The notes under the pieces were generated by a model. That model saw only the letters and a list, made by a program, of their open reading frames with translations, had not been told where the DNA came from and did not search any database. From NCBI GenBank assembly GCA_037039685.1, contig JAWNGF010000006.1, forward strand, positions 3,100,001 through 3,164,000: DNA of 64,000 nt. Direction: 5' to 3'. Source of the stretch: Ceratobasidium sp. AG-K. Its lineage: Eukaryota; Basidiomycota; Agaricomycetes; Cantharellales; Ceratobasidiaceae. Shown here one piece after another: positions 37,201-48,755 of the stretch. The position numbers and the translations under genes were made by a program. Position 1 is the stretch's first letter, and each line of letters opens with the position of its first letter.

Positions 37201-38740
37201 AGGAGCTTCAGAAGGAACAGCAAGTAGCGCAGCTGGAACTTGGTACGCCGATCCGTGTCTATATGCGCGCCTTTCTGATAGCAGCTTTCAGAACAAATGG
37301 AGGCCGACATTGAGAAAGATGAAGAAGCCGTTGCCGCTGCAAAGGCCGCTGTCACCGAGAGCCAAGAGCAGATCAAAGGGTTAAAAGACAAACTCATCAA
37401 GGCGGAGGTACGTTACATCGTCCCTCTAATTGCAGCATGGCGAATTCCTGTTATATTTTTAGAAATCCCGGTCCGTCGTAGCGGCCAAATTGGACCAAGA
37501 GAAAGCGGCACTCAAGGCATACCAAAATCAACTTGACGCGCTTGCCAAGACGATCAATGCTATCACCGAATACATCGCTGAGACTGAGCTCAAAATCAAG
37601 ACGGCCGAGCACGACCTATCGAATCTAAACAAGGAACGGGCAGCCTTGGAAACGCGTGTGGCGGAGCTGGAGAAACTGAATCCATGGTTCCAGGACGAGA
37701 AACAGTTTGTGGATTCCATAATACGCGTTGGTAGTTATTGACTCGGGACATCACTAGTAACTTCGGCAAGCCAAACAGTCCGTTCGATTTCGCCAGCATG
37801 GATATGCAGGATATCAAGGAGAAAGCCAAGAAAGCGGAGGAAGATTCCAAGGGGATGAAACGGAAAGTTAATTCGAAGGTCATGCATATGATTGAAGGGT
37901 GAGTGAAGTGCGCCGACATGCGCTTTCTAAGCTCAACCTCCCCGTTTACTAGCGTCGAAAAGAAGGACAAGGAGTTGCAAGAGAGGATTGCCATGGTTCA
38001 AAAGGACAAGCTCAAGATCGAGTCAACTATCCAGGAACTTGACCGAGAAAAGATGGCGGCGCTTGAGAAGACCTGGACTAAAGTGAACGAGTAAGTAATC
38101 AATTCAGAGACCGTGCTATCCTTGTAGTCGTTGTCTAATCCTATTCTAGACAATTCGGCCAAATCTTTGCCGAGCTTCTACCTAGCAACTTCGCAAAGCT
38201 TCAGCCCCCCGAGGGCAAGGAACTGACGGACGGCTTGGAGGTGAAAGTTCGTCTGGGTCAAGTGTGGAAGCAGAGCTTAACCGAACTCAGCGGTGGACAA
38301 CGGTGCGTGTGGACTTGGCATACACCATTTCGTTCCCTGACGTCTTGACACTGCAGTTCCCTTGTGGCGCTGTCGCTCATCATGGCGTTGCTTCAATTCA
38401 AACCCGCGCCAATGTATATCTTGGACGAGATCGACGCTGCGCTGGACTTGTCGCATACACAGCACATTGGCACTCTCTTTCGGAACCGATTCCGAGGCAG
38501 CCAATTCGTAGTCGTCAGCCTGAAGGAAGGGCTATTCACCAATGCCAATGTCCTTTTCAGGACACGCTTCCGTGATAATACTAGTATAGTCGAGGTAAGC
38601 GCCACCCCTAGCGATGTCGTGCTCCTGTGCTTATCGGGTTATGGAAGCGAACTGCGCAGCGATCTACATCTGCTATGTACGCCGACCAGGCAGGAGCGCC
38701 AAACGGGCGCAGAGGCCAATCGTCAAGGCCTGTAGGTTAA
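34258..38740 (+). CDS. SMC2: Condensin subunit SMC2
   Basis: SMC ATPase of condensin, acting in mitotic chromosome compaction in the nucleus. It starts [20 protein letters not shown] and runs through an N-terminal ATPase lobe, a long coiled coil ([11 protein letters not shown] to MSRARD), the hinge ([18 protein letters not shown] to [15 protein letters not shown]) and a second coiled coil. The C-terminal lobe carries the signature [20 protein letters not shown] and Walker [15 protein letters not shown]. Homology runs to the stop at 38738-38740 through many short introns. Three breaks occur in the first 600 nt. A 16-nt imperfect tandem duplication (34405-34418 repeated as 34419-34434) lies in the P-loop, where the family has GLNGxGKSN. 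A missing G lies in the GGG at 34589-34591. An ATCA duplication lies at 34842-34849. Because SMC2 is essential in fungi, these are more likely sequence errors, a second nuclear haplotype or local damage with another copy elsewhere than a true null. Confidence 0.88.
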
Positions 38741-39114
38741 GGGCGGGCTTTACAGCACAGTATCTATGGGTTGACGTTTGGTTGTTAAATTATTCACTAC
38801 TGCATGATGTTATCAAAAATGTAACTTAGATTGTCATTTGGGGTTTTATACCACCACGGGGCGTTTTCCTTTGCCCAATTCAGCCGGACCCCGAAGACCC
38901 TGTGCGTCGGACCAAGCCTGAGCGCTAAAAAAAGCTTATTGTATCGAATCAAACCCTTGAGCAGCCTTGTGCTTATGCTTCAGAATGATCCTCTCTAATT
39001 CTCGATGAATCCGTCCCTGACGCCAGTGCTGATCCTCACGTAAGCGTACCTTCCGCCTTAAAACCAAGGTGGCCCGCGAACGTCTGGATATTCCAGCCCC
39101 TGTTCAGCGGGACC
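38741..39114. other. Short intergenic, SMC2 to NLR-kinase
   Basis: No gene is supported. The stretch contains the SMC2 3' flank and the upstream region of the NB-ARC gene, whose ATG sits in a good context (GGGACCATGA). Confidence 0.4.
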
Positions 39115-42100
39115 ATGACGCACTCATGGTACCACGCTTGCCCTGCACCATCTGAACATTTTACTGGCTACACCAAAGTGGTCACCCAGTTGGATACCAG
39201 TCTCCTTGATGGACTTCAACGACAGCATATCCATGTCCTTAGTGGTAGGAGCGGGGTAGGGAAAACCCAAGCTGCCTTGCAATACGCTAAAACGCGGAAA
39301 AAATTGTTAGTAGTGCGCTTGGCCACTGGATGTAACTGACGTCGAATGGATATGATAGCTTTTCGGATATCATTTTCGTTGACGCATCTACCCCTGAGAC
39401 AATAAAACGATCTTACGTCTCATTCATTACAAGCAAAAACCGTGGTTCGACTCTGGCAGACTCATTCCAGTGGCTTGCTTCTTCTCGCAATAATCGCGCC
39501 GATTGGCTTATCATTTTTGATGGTGCAAATACGGTGGATCTCGAGATTCGAGGATTGCTACCATCTTGTGCCCACGGAAATGTTATTGTGACCACTCGAA
39601 GAAATAACCTACCTTCTCACTCCGAGTGGCCTCGTACGGAAAGTCGCATGTCTGGATTAAATCATGAAGACGCCGTAGCCCTGTTGGTGAAAGTTGCCGG
39701 GGGCGAAACCTTTTCCTGTTCTCAAAACAAGCTGACTCTGGATCGAATCGCTCAGGTGCGCATAGGCTCGAAGCTACTACTGAAAACTAGCTGAGAAGAA
39801 CGTAGGAAATGCATTGCCTACCATTTCCCCTTACCCTCGCAGGGGTGTATTTACGTCGAAGGAGTTGTAGCCTTAGTGAATCCGGTCGGCTCTATTGTGA
39901 GTCCGTGGAGGCGCTATCCGCGGCCATGGGACCCGAGGAGCATCCTTCGAAATCGAGATCAATCTCCCAATTGGCCTCCTCAGTTGTTCTCCGCGGTCTT
40001 AGCACCCATGCGACACATATTCTTGGGGTAATGGCGTTCATGGAATATCAAAACCTGCCCGAGATAATATTTCAGCGCGCCGCTGTGAGACTTCCGCATT
40101 ACACTGCCACTCTGCCCCCCACAGACACGGAGGCCACGGTCGAGGAGTTTCTCAGTCAGCTACTCATTCCTCTCCTCACCGAGCATGGGTCCTGGAATGT
40201 GTCAGCATTCCATAGCCTCATGTCCGAACTCCTGGAATATCACTTGCTGCATTACAATGAGCGGTCAATCTCATTCAACATGTCACCAATTTGCAGAAAC
40301 TCAATTCTGGCGGCTCAAGACTTAGACCGAGAGTTTCTTTGTCGAGTCGCAACCCACCTTCTGGCCGTCTCTGTCGATTCAAGCATGAACACAGATTACC
40401 AAGAACGGGTCTTCCGCCAGACAGTCGCACCGCATGTGGATTGTGCCCTTCTGCAAGGGGAAAACATTAGTCTTGACGACGCAGTTAGGTTTGCGTTAGT
40501 TTACGCAGAAAACGACCAACTAGACGAAGCTGAGGTTCTGCAGCTGGAGGTCGTCGAATTCCGTAGACAGATACTTGGCGAGAACCACCCTCTCACTCTT
40601 GAAAGCATGGAGCAACTGGCAATAATCAACAAAAAACAAGGGAAATGGAGAGAAGATGACGACGATTCATCGCTTTCTGAGCAGGATAGTTTCTCAGCGC
40701 ATATCTCCTATGAGCTTCGTCGGGTATGTTTTTTCAGCTCTTATTAATCCCATGTCTGTGTTTATTTGAAGGAACGTCAACAGCAACCTCGAGTCACCCG
40801 CAATCGTATATCTATTAGCCTTCACAGAATTACAGCCGCCACGGTGCGTCTGAGGAGAGTCCAGTGTTAGCTTTGGCTATGGCTGATATGTATTGACTTG
40901 CATATAGCCGCTCGATGTTGTCGTCAAATACTTTACACTAGTGTCTCGGCTTCATGACTTGACCAGCGAGCTAAAGCCCCACTCGGCTGCCATGGCATCT
41001 TCTGGAGGTCAAGGAAATGTTTACCAAGCAGTGCTGATGGACAACACCTCTGTGGCGATCAAGAGTATACGACATGATTGGGCAAAGCTCGAGAACAAGG
41101 TCACAAAGGTGGGCAAACTGGCAAATTCGTACCGATTGGGGGCTGATGCACACCGATTCAATAGTATGCCGCTCGTGAGATTGCAACCTGGACAAAACTT
41201 GTTCATCCAAACATTCTCGAGCTTCTTGGCCTTGCAATTTTCCAAGAGCAGCTCGTTATGGTCTCTCCTTGGATGCCTTGTGGAAACGTAGTGGAGTTTG
41301 CACGGCAGCATAATGGAAACCGTGGTTCCTTGGTAACTAACGATTTATCCACTATTTTTGACCAATTGCGACGTTTCTGTATTGTCTAGTGCCTCCAGCT
41401 CTCGAGTGCTGTCGCCTACATGCATAGTCTGAACGTGGTAAGTAACGCGAATCAAGGTTAAGCTCTTGGCTAGAATATTCTATTGCAGATTCACGGCGAT
41501 ATCAAAGGTGTAAGTTGTGGTCCCAATCTTGCAGCCTTACTTTTGAGTTCGAAACCATTACTCATGCACTGTCTTTGCGGTTAGAGCAACGTTCTGGTCT
41601 CAGAGGATGGCGTTGTTAAATTGGCGGACTTCGGCTTAACCATCATCCAAAACGCAACGTTGGATATATCCATCACTAACAGAGGAGGAGGGACAGTAAG
41701 ATGGATGGTGCGTATCCGGAGAACCTGACTTTACTGCTGTAGTTAATTTAGATATATAAGGCCCCAGAACTGCTAATGGAAGACAGCGCGGTACGCTCTG
41801 AAGCAGCTGACATGTATGCGCTTGGCATGGTACGCGCCTTGTTAATTTAGCAGAGTTTGATAGAGAGACTGACCTTGTCAACAACAGACCTTTCTGGTAA
41901 GCATATATGCGCAATAGGTAGACACCTTCCCCTTGATCAAGGTTTCGTGCAGGAAATCTATACTGGCCATAGGCCATATAAAGACACCAGGCATGACATC
42001 GCTGTAATGGCGATGATCGCCAGGCGTGAGAGTATCAAACGCCCCGAAGAGCTATCTCCGCATGTAACGTATGGGAACCATGTGTGGGACATCCTCCAAC

Positions 42101-42174
42101 AATGTTGGAAATGGAATCCGAAAGAACGTCCGACGGCGAGTCAGATAAAAGCCTTATTATACGAGATCGTGTAG
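39115..42174 (+). CDS. NB-ARC - TPR - protein kinase fusion
   Basis: One reading frame with phase-matched introns covers three domains. First an NB-ARC-type NTPase: P-loop SGRSGVGKTQAALQYA, Walker B ADWLIIFDGAN, NVIVTTR sensor, GLNHEDAVALL. Next come a helical region and TPR-like repeats (LDEAEVLQLEVVEFRRQILG, ENHPLTLESMEQLAIINKKQ). An acidic linker (EDDDDSSLSEQDS) leads through introns 40724-40771 and 40844-40907 into a kinase: GGQGNVYQ, VAIK, HGDIKGSNVLV, DFGLTI, APELLMED. The kinase ends NPKERPTASQIKALLYEIV. A 9-nt exon at 41888-41896 (Thr-Phe-Leu) joins YALGM to EIYTG. Fungal NLR-like proteins usually carry an effector domain at the N-terminus. Here the protein begins almost directly with PAPSEHFTG of the NB-ARC and the kinase is C-terminal. 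There is no ATG with a good context between TPR and kinase. Two adjacent genes remain possible. Role in non-self recognition or stress is inference. Confidence 0.65.
41888..41896 (+). other. 9-nt micro-exon (Thr-Phe-Leu) of the NLR-kinase
   Basis: ACCTTTCTG lies between ...GTCAACAACAG and GTAAGCAT.... It restores ALGM-TFL-EIYTG in kinase subdomain IX, the same place as the 9-nt exon of kinase A. Confidence 0.8.
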
Positions 42175-42402
42175 TCATGGTATCGCTCATTTAGAAAGTT
42201 ATTTTGATTTCGGACTTCAATGTACAGTATTAGACAATTGCAGTGAATTAACATCCTTATCACGTCTTGATACAGGCTGCAGTCATTCTTGAAGATTTAT
42301 TTGGGTAGGAACATACATTGAACAATAGCGATACATAAAAACACAAAGTAATCATAGGTGTCCCATGGGGATGCTTCCAAAAACAAACAGGTGTGAGCCC
42401 TC

Positions 42403-45400
42403 TCACAAAACGCTGGGTAGCAATGCAGGGTCGTAAACGTCCGGAATAGACGGCGAAGGCTTACTCCATTTATCTGGGCAAGCGAGGAAATAGCGTTCCA
42501 TAGCCTTCACGAAGCGCTCTTGGTATTCAGTGGGCGGGACGACGGTCACCTCTCTTCCGCTTTGTAGGTTGGACTTGGCCTTGTTCTCAAGAGTCTTTGC
42601 AAACGTGTAACTGCCTGTGGGAAATTGGTCAGTCACAAGAGCGGCGAAGCAACACATTGTTACATACCGATAGTATCGACCAGACCGCAAGCAATCTCGC
42701 TGTGCTCCTCGTCTACTCCGAGCAATAAACTACGTCCCAAAGCTATCAGCACCGAGCGAGCACCTTCAATGATAGCAACTTACGAGTAGTCCATAATATT
42801 AGCCTTAGCCAAAAATTCTGCATCATATTTAACCGCCTCCTGCAATATGAGCTTGGAGTGAGGCCGGACCAGTAGCAGGGCGCGAGATGCACCCTCGATC
42901 CATTCCCCATCGAACAGAGTCGCCCCTTTCCCCTTTCCTCCGGGTTTCACCTTTCGTCCTTTAATCCCCTTTAGGTCAAACGTCTGAGTGATCGTCCGGC
43001 CATACATGAGATTTTCCATAACGAGGACGTCCGCTTTGGTCTGGGTTGCGCCGGTTTCCAGGTTCTTGACCTCAATGGTATAAAACCCGAGCATCTTGGC
43101 GAGAACAGAAGCTTTAGAATGTGTGGAATCGATGTAGCGGAAGTACGAGGGTGCCATCTCGATTAGAATTTGCCTATCAAGGATGTTAGCGAAGATCTGC
43201 AAGGCTATCAGGGTTAGACTCACAGGTCTGCGACGTTCCATGCGTTAACGAGGGACTTGATGATGTAACGATCGTCGCTGGTCTTGAAGAAATTGGCTTT
43301 GGATTTGCCTCCCTCTGCCAGCCAGTTGGCGCTCTCGGCCAGGCTGCGATTGAAGCCTTCTGCAACACCACATCGGCGGCGGAGCGCGTCAAACTGCCGA
43401 GCAAAGTAGGCTATTTATAGATTAGTTATGAGGTCACACAATTTTGACCTTCTGCATACCTGTGCAACTGAACCTGAGCCTTGTGCCTACCGTCCAATCG
43501 TATCTAATGCGCGGATTGAGCACTTGTCACTTGGCTAGGGGTGGGGATCACTCACTTGATATGTGGCCTTTCGTCGATGGGCCCATATGCAGCATTGGGA
43601 TCGACAGCCATGAGCCCAACATGGTGGACGGGGAAAGGCTTGTCAGACAAGGGGTTTAACACATATTTCATCGCACTTGCAAGCACCGAGGTGATGGTTC
43701 CCTGCTCGGACGGCTTAGTTGATGGGGATGCCGCCGCTGCGGGGGTTTCCTTGGGCGGAGGAGCAGGCGCAGTCGTTTCTCCCTCATCGGATGATTCCTC
43801 CAACTCCACTTCAACTAGTGATCCACCCGAAGATACCATAGCCGTACTGGCCGTAATCTTGGATTGCGTGGGCGTGGTGGACGGCTCAGAGCTAAGTGCT
43901 TTGCCATAATGTTCGCTGAGGAGCTTGCGCACTTCGTCGTCTGCCGAAGATACTTGTCCGTCTGCAAATTGCGTGCTGACTTCAACCGCAGGTTTGGACC
44001 ACGCCGAGGGAGGGGTGCCTGAAGCGACCCGGGACGCGGACATTCCCATGCTAGTAAATTTAGATGGTATTGATATCCCCGAATCTCCGGTTCGCTTGTG
44101 TCTGAGCACGTCACGAAAGTTGAGCAAAGAAACGTCGCGCGGGTGCTCTTTCCGCATAATTACGGTTGAATAAGGCTCGGCTTCGCCCCATAGAGCTGGG
44201 TCATCTTGATCCGGGTCAGGCGTGGAGGGAGCCGTTGGTGCGGGAGTAGGAGCTCGTGACGGCAACACGGACATGCTGGAGGTAGATGCTTTGCCAAACT
44301 TCGACGGGGCGGCGCTCTCATCGATCGACTCGGCGAAGCTCGTGACTCGGTGATTCCTCAAATTCTCCAACTCGGTGGCATAGTCCGTCGAGCTGAAACA
44401 CAGGTTAGTACAAGTCACTGAATCAAATTGCAACTTACCTCAGCGTAAATGCAATGATGCTACCCAAATCCCCCTCCCGAACGATCACGTCGCTCCCAGG
44501 AATAACGTGTACGCCCTTGCCCCACCACGCCGGCTCGGCGCATTTAATCTTTCGGAGTCCTTGAGCCTCGGGCACATGCTTCTTTTCCCAAGCTTTGATG
44601 CGTTTCACAGCACCTCGACCTTGGATGATAAACTCTCGACGTAGATCGTTCAACGCTCCGGGCTGAACGTTTGCGAGAGCATCATACAGGTTGCGTTCGT
44701 GGGTCTTGAGCTGTTCGCGGAGGTTCTTTAAAAGAGCGCGGTCGATGGCAGAAGCCGGGAATAAGGCGCTGTTGAGCGGAAGGGCAGTAGGCGGTGGTGC
44801 CGAAGGACCTGCAGGAGTCACAACAGACAAACCACTGGCCTTGCGTTGCGCAGGAGGTGGCGGCGGCGGTGGCGGTGGAGTTGCGGGTACAGGGGATCTA
44901 CGTCGGGGAGATGGACCTCGCCTTGTAGCTGACCCCTGCATCGAAGCGCTCCTCGTCAGCGGAGGCATCTGCGCCACTCTTGCCAATGCGGGTTGAGAAG
45001 CCTTTCTCGAAAGAGGAGGGGGAGACGTTGCGGAATCCTTCCGAGGCAACCGCGGCTGCTCAGTCTCTGTGTCAGACTCGGGAGGGGTAGTCGGCAGGCG
45101 TTTGTGAGCCATTTCGGGATTAAGCTCTCGAGCCTCGAGGTATGCTTCCTACAAACAAGCACGTTGCGTTCAAATTTTCGGATCTCGCGATCAGGCTATG
45201 CACTTACGAGCTCGTCCAGGTAATCCTTGATGCCCTTCCAATACTCGGTAATCTGTAACCTCAGCTCGGCCCGTACTCGATCGTCCGTGGCAATTTCGGT
45301 GCTAATATGTCCGTTTCGCGCCGGAGTGCGGAGCATCCTAACTTTCGGCACCTTGACCTCGTAAACGTCGCGTACTTCAGAGGTTTCAAATGCAACCATC

Positions 45401-48400
45401 CAGCCGTAATGGGAGAAGCACCGGACGATTGCATGCCGAGATGACGTGGTATGGGCGCAAAGAGGTGGCTCGAGTGTGGAAAATAAAGGCGAATAGATAA
45501 GGAGCTCGAGGAATTTGGCAAGTGAGAATAAGCTTTATGAAGATGTTAGTACCAAACGCATACAAGGCGTTATGGAACTTACAATCCTCCTGGACCCAAC
45601 TCCTTCTTTTCCGTCCGTTCGCCACATACAGCACATGTCACCCACGTGCGTACACACGCATTGTCCTCTTGCTCCACCGGACTCAACCCGATATCGACCC
45701 AATCATCGTCCTCGGATACACGTAGGATAATCCTGATTCGGTTGTGTATCCAGCTTATCTGATAATATGTTAACTTTATTCACGAGCAAGCCAACCCCGA
45801 CAGTAAACTCACCCGATGTTTCGATACATATTCGCCACATCCAGGCTCCAAGCAAGATTCGTCCGCATCGGCAGCCTTGCATAGCCGCGCAACAAACAAT
45901 CCCAATGGCTCGTCTAGCACGAGCTCGCTTCCGTCGCTCGCGACTTCCTTTTCCTTGCCCTTGGTGCCTTTGGTTTGGTTCGCGGTCCGAGAGCTATTGG
46001 GAGATTCTTTGCCGTCGCGCTTGCCGGTTGCCGAAGCAGTCGAGTCTCGTTTCCCAGCTTCACCATCAGGATCTTCGCCAACGTTCGAGTCGGGCCTTCC
46101 AACTCCAGCGCCATGGCCATCACCATCCGGTTCGTGCGTATGCTCCATCTCCCACGGGGAACGGCCGAACCTAAAGTACCGATATGTTCGCCAATGGGCC
46201 TGCATACACAGCTTGGGCGCCGGAGTGTTTGAGCTCGCCAAGGTGCCCTGACGCGTGGCAGCGGTCGCCTTGCGAGATGCATTGGTGGCCTCGTTCTTTG
46301 CCAGAACAGGAGGGCCGTACCCCGACGACGGACGCGATCCCTTCTCAGACATTTCGCCCTTCTCGGACATCTGTCCAGGTTCGGTGGTCACTTCGAGGCC
46401 GGTCACGTCCGCAGCCGTCGTCGGTGGGGCCGTACTATCCGCCAACGTCGATTCCCTCGTCGATCCCATACCCATCCCACCCAAGACGTCGACATACTCG
46501 GCATAGAGAACCGTCAAGCCTTGGTGCCGAACGAATCCCGCCACACCGCACATCCCCCGACCTTTCCACTCTTTCCCAATCTTGCCTCTCCCGCGTCCTC
46601 GCACCATGCTCATCCCGCTGCCTGTCGAAACGGGACTGGCACTACCGAATATGCTTCCGGCCCGCATCAGCCCTCGCTCTCCGACACCGAAGATGCTATT
46701 CGCCCGCCATTGGTTGCGTAAATCGATGCCTGGGCCAGGACCGGTGCCCATGTCGGCGCTCGAGCCGGTATTGCCTTTCCATCCAAGAACGGAAGCAAGA
46801 CCAGCCTTCTCGTCTCCTGTCGGCCGTCGCAGGTTTGATGGAGTGGGGGTGTGAGTCCGTGAAGGGACCATCGCGCTCGACTCTTCTTGAATCCGGCTCG
46901 TGATGGTTCGCGAGCCAGAAGGAGTGCTCGTCCCGCTTGCGACCGTATAGTCGCCTGGATCCTCGTTGGGGTCGAGCTCCTTCTCGGCGAGTCGAACAAT
47001 CAGGGCGGGCGCATCGAATACAATGCCAGGACTAGTCGAGAGCACCGCGGCTTCGGACTTGATCGTTTCGACGAGTGCCGCAAAGCCACCTGGCGTAGGC
47101 CGAGGTTTGGCTGGGGAAGTCGGCGAGCTCGATGGGAAAGCGAATACACCAGGGGCCGATCCGCCTAATGAAGATCCGGCCGGATCAGGAAACGACTTTG
47201 GGGCAACGGATTTCGGAAGCACAGGGGATTGAGATTTCGCTGGCAGTCCTGGCTTGGGGCCAATCCCAGCGCTCGGCGGTCCGCCACCAGATACGGAAGA
47301 GAACACGCGTCCGAGATCCAGAGAGGGTCTAGTAGGGCGATCGTAATGCTGCATTTGCGGCCGCGCATGAGCGTCTAAACTTGATCGGCCGGGCGTTGGG
47401 GTGGGTGGAAGGGGGATGTTGTCTTTATGCAATGGGGAGCGCCGGGTGAGAGATGGATACCGGCCGAGGGCGGGTGGTGGCTGTCGTTGTGCGGCGGCAG
47501 GATGTAAACCATGTACAAGCTCCGAGGTTTTGGCCCATAGTCCCCAAAGTCCATGTTTCTTACCATCTGATGGGCTTGGTGGAACGATGACATCGGGCGT
47601 GGGACCTGGGGCAACTGACGGGGGAGCGGGTGGTGGTGGATACGTGAGTTTGACACGTAAATCCCGCATAAGACTGAGCTCAAGGTGAATAGCGAGATGC
47701 ACATATACCTAGGAACATCATCGGAATGAATTATCTGATGGCGTATAAGATAGGGGCACTCACCGCAATTCGCATAACGCGACACAGGGACTCGTAAATC
47801 GCTGGAGACTTGATTCCGCGTACCGCAAACGTGCCACCTATAATAGACGGTGGCGGTTCATCTTTGTTTCCTAATAAGACAAGACGAGGGTTTGTGAGCT
47901 CAACCGGGAAATGTGTGAAATAGACTTACCACAGACCCACTCGGCCAATCCAAGTATCATCTCCCCGCCATGGCCCATCACCTTGTTGTCGTATTCGAAC
48001 CGAGGCAGCGTCCACGTCCCAGCGTCAAACTTGCAAGCATATCGGTTCGCCACTCTGGCACCGGAAGCGTCGCGGATAGTAGGAACAAACGTACTGGGAG
48101 ACGATATCGTTAAAACTAGGTGCTTCGCCCCGTCTTTCTTCTCCTGCTTGGATCCGGATTTAGTCACGGCCAAAATAGCGCGGTTGATGTCCGCCAGTCG
48201 AGCCTCCGGGTCCCATCGTTCTTTCTCCTCCTCATCCAGTATCTCCTCCTCCCTAGCCTTCCTAATGCCTTCCATCCACCCCTTGCTCTCGATTACTTCG
48301 CTCATCTCTGCCAGCGCCCCTTCGAGGCATCCCGCCCAGTCGTCTGCGAGCCCTTCTTCGCGCAAGATATGCAGCAAGACGGCGTGTTCGTGCTCGATCG

Positions 48401-48467
48401 CATCTTTAGTAAACTGGAACGAAGACGGGTCGGAGCCCGTCGCTGGAGCCGACACTGACGCCGACAT
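42403..48467 (-). CDS. FAB1: 1-phosphatidylinositol-3-phosphate 5-kinase (Fab1/PIKfyve type)
   Basis: Makes PtdIns(3,5)P2 on endosome and vacuole membranes. It starts MSASVSAPATGSDPSSFQFT at 48467. A chaperonin-like (CCT) region follows (VHLAIHLELSLMRDLRV), broken by long Pro/Ser/Gly-rich spacers between about 47600 and 46000. A Cys-rich CCR part follows: DESCLEPGCGEY, WVTCAVCGERTEKK, LAKFLELLIYSPLFSTLEPP, HAIVRCFSHYGWMVAFE. The C-terminal PIPK lobe has DDRYIIKSLVNAWNV, ENLMYGRTITQTFDLKGIKG (activation region), IMDYSLLLGVDEEHSEI, and ends PTEYQERFVKAMERYFLACP near 42480. Introns are short and phase-consistent where checked. No FYVE zinc finger is encoded in the predicted gene, and none was seen upstream of the chosen ATG; many fungal Fab1 proteins start with one. 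An unrecognised upstream exon could supply it. Confidence 0.9.
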
Positions 48468-48755
48468 GATGCGGTGGCCGTGGTGGTGGACGATTATGGC
48501 ATGCTCGTGCCCATATGACGCATGTCAAATGCGGGGGTAAGCGCTGGGCGTTAAATCGCCACACGGTGGCTGACTGACTCTGCCGAGGTTCATCAGTGGC
48601 CATTATTGGACATACCTTCCTCATTTACTCAGATAGAACCACATATTTCTAATATCTAAGCGCCAAATTGTAACTCTACACGCGGGTACAGGTAAGACAA
48701 GCTACAAGCCATACACAGATCATGAACATCCAATGATTATTCCGGCGGTTGAAAA
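48468..48755. other. Short intergenic between FAB1 and NACHT-WD40 gene
   Basis: No gene is supported. It is the FAB1 5' flank and the 3' flank of the WD40 gene, both on the minus strand. Confidence 0.4.

Noticed and set aside
46184..46903. 239-codon plus-strand open frame
   Set aside because: It lies opposite the Pro/Ser/Gly-rich spacer of FAB1. GC-rich low complexity opens all frames, and it has no motif.
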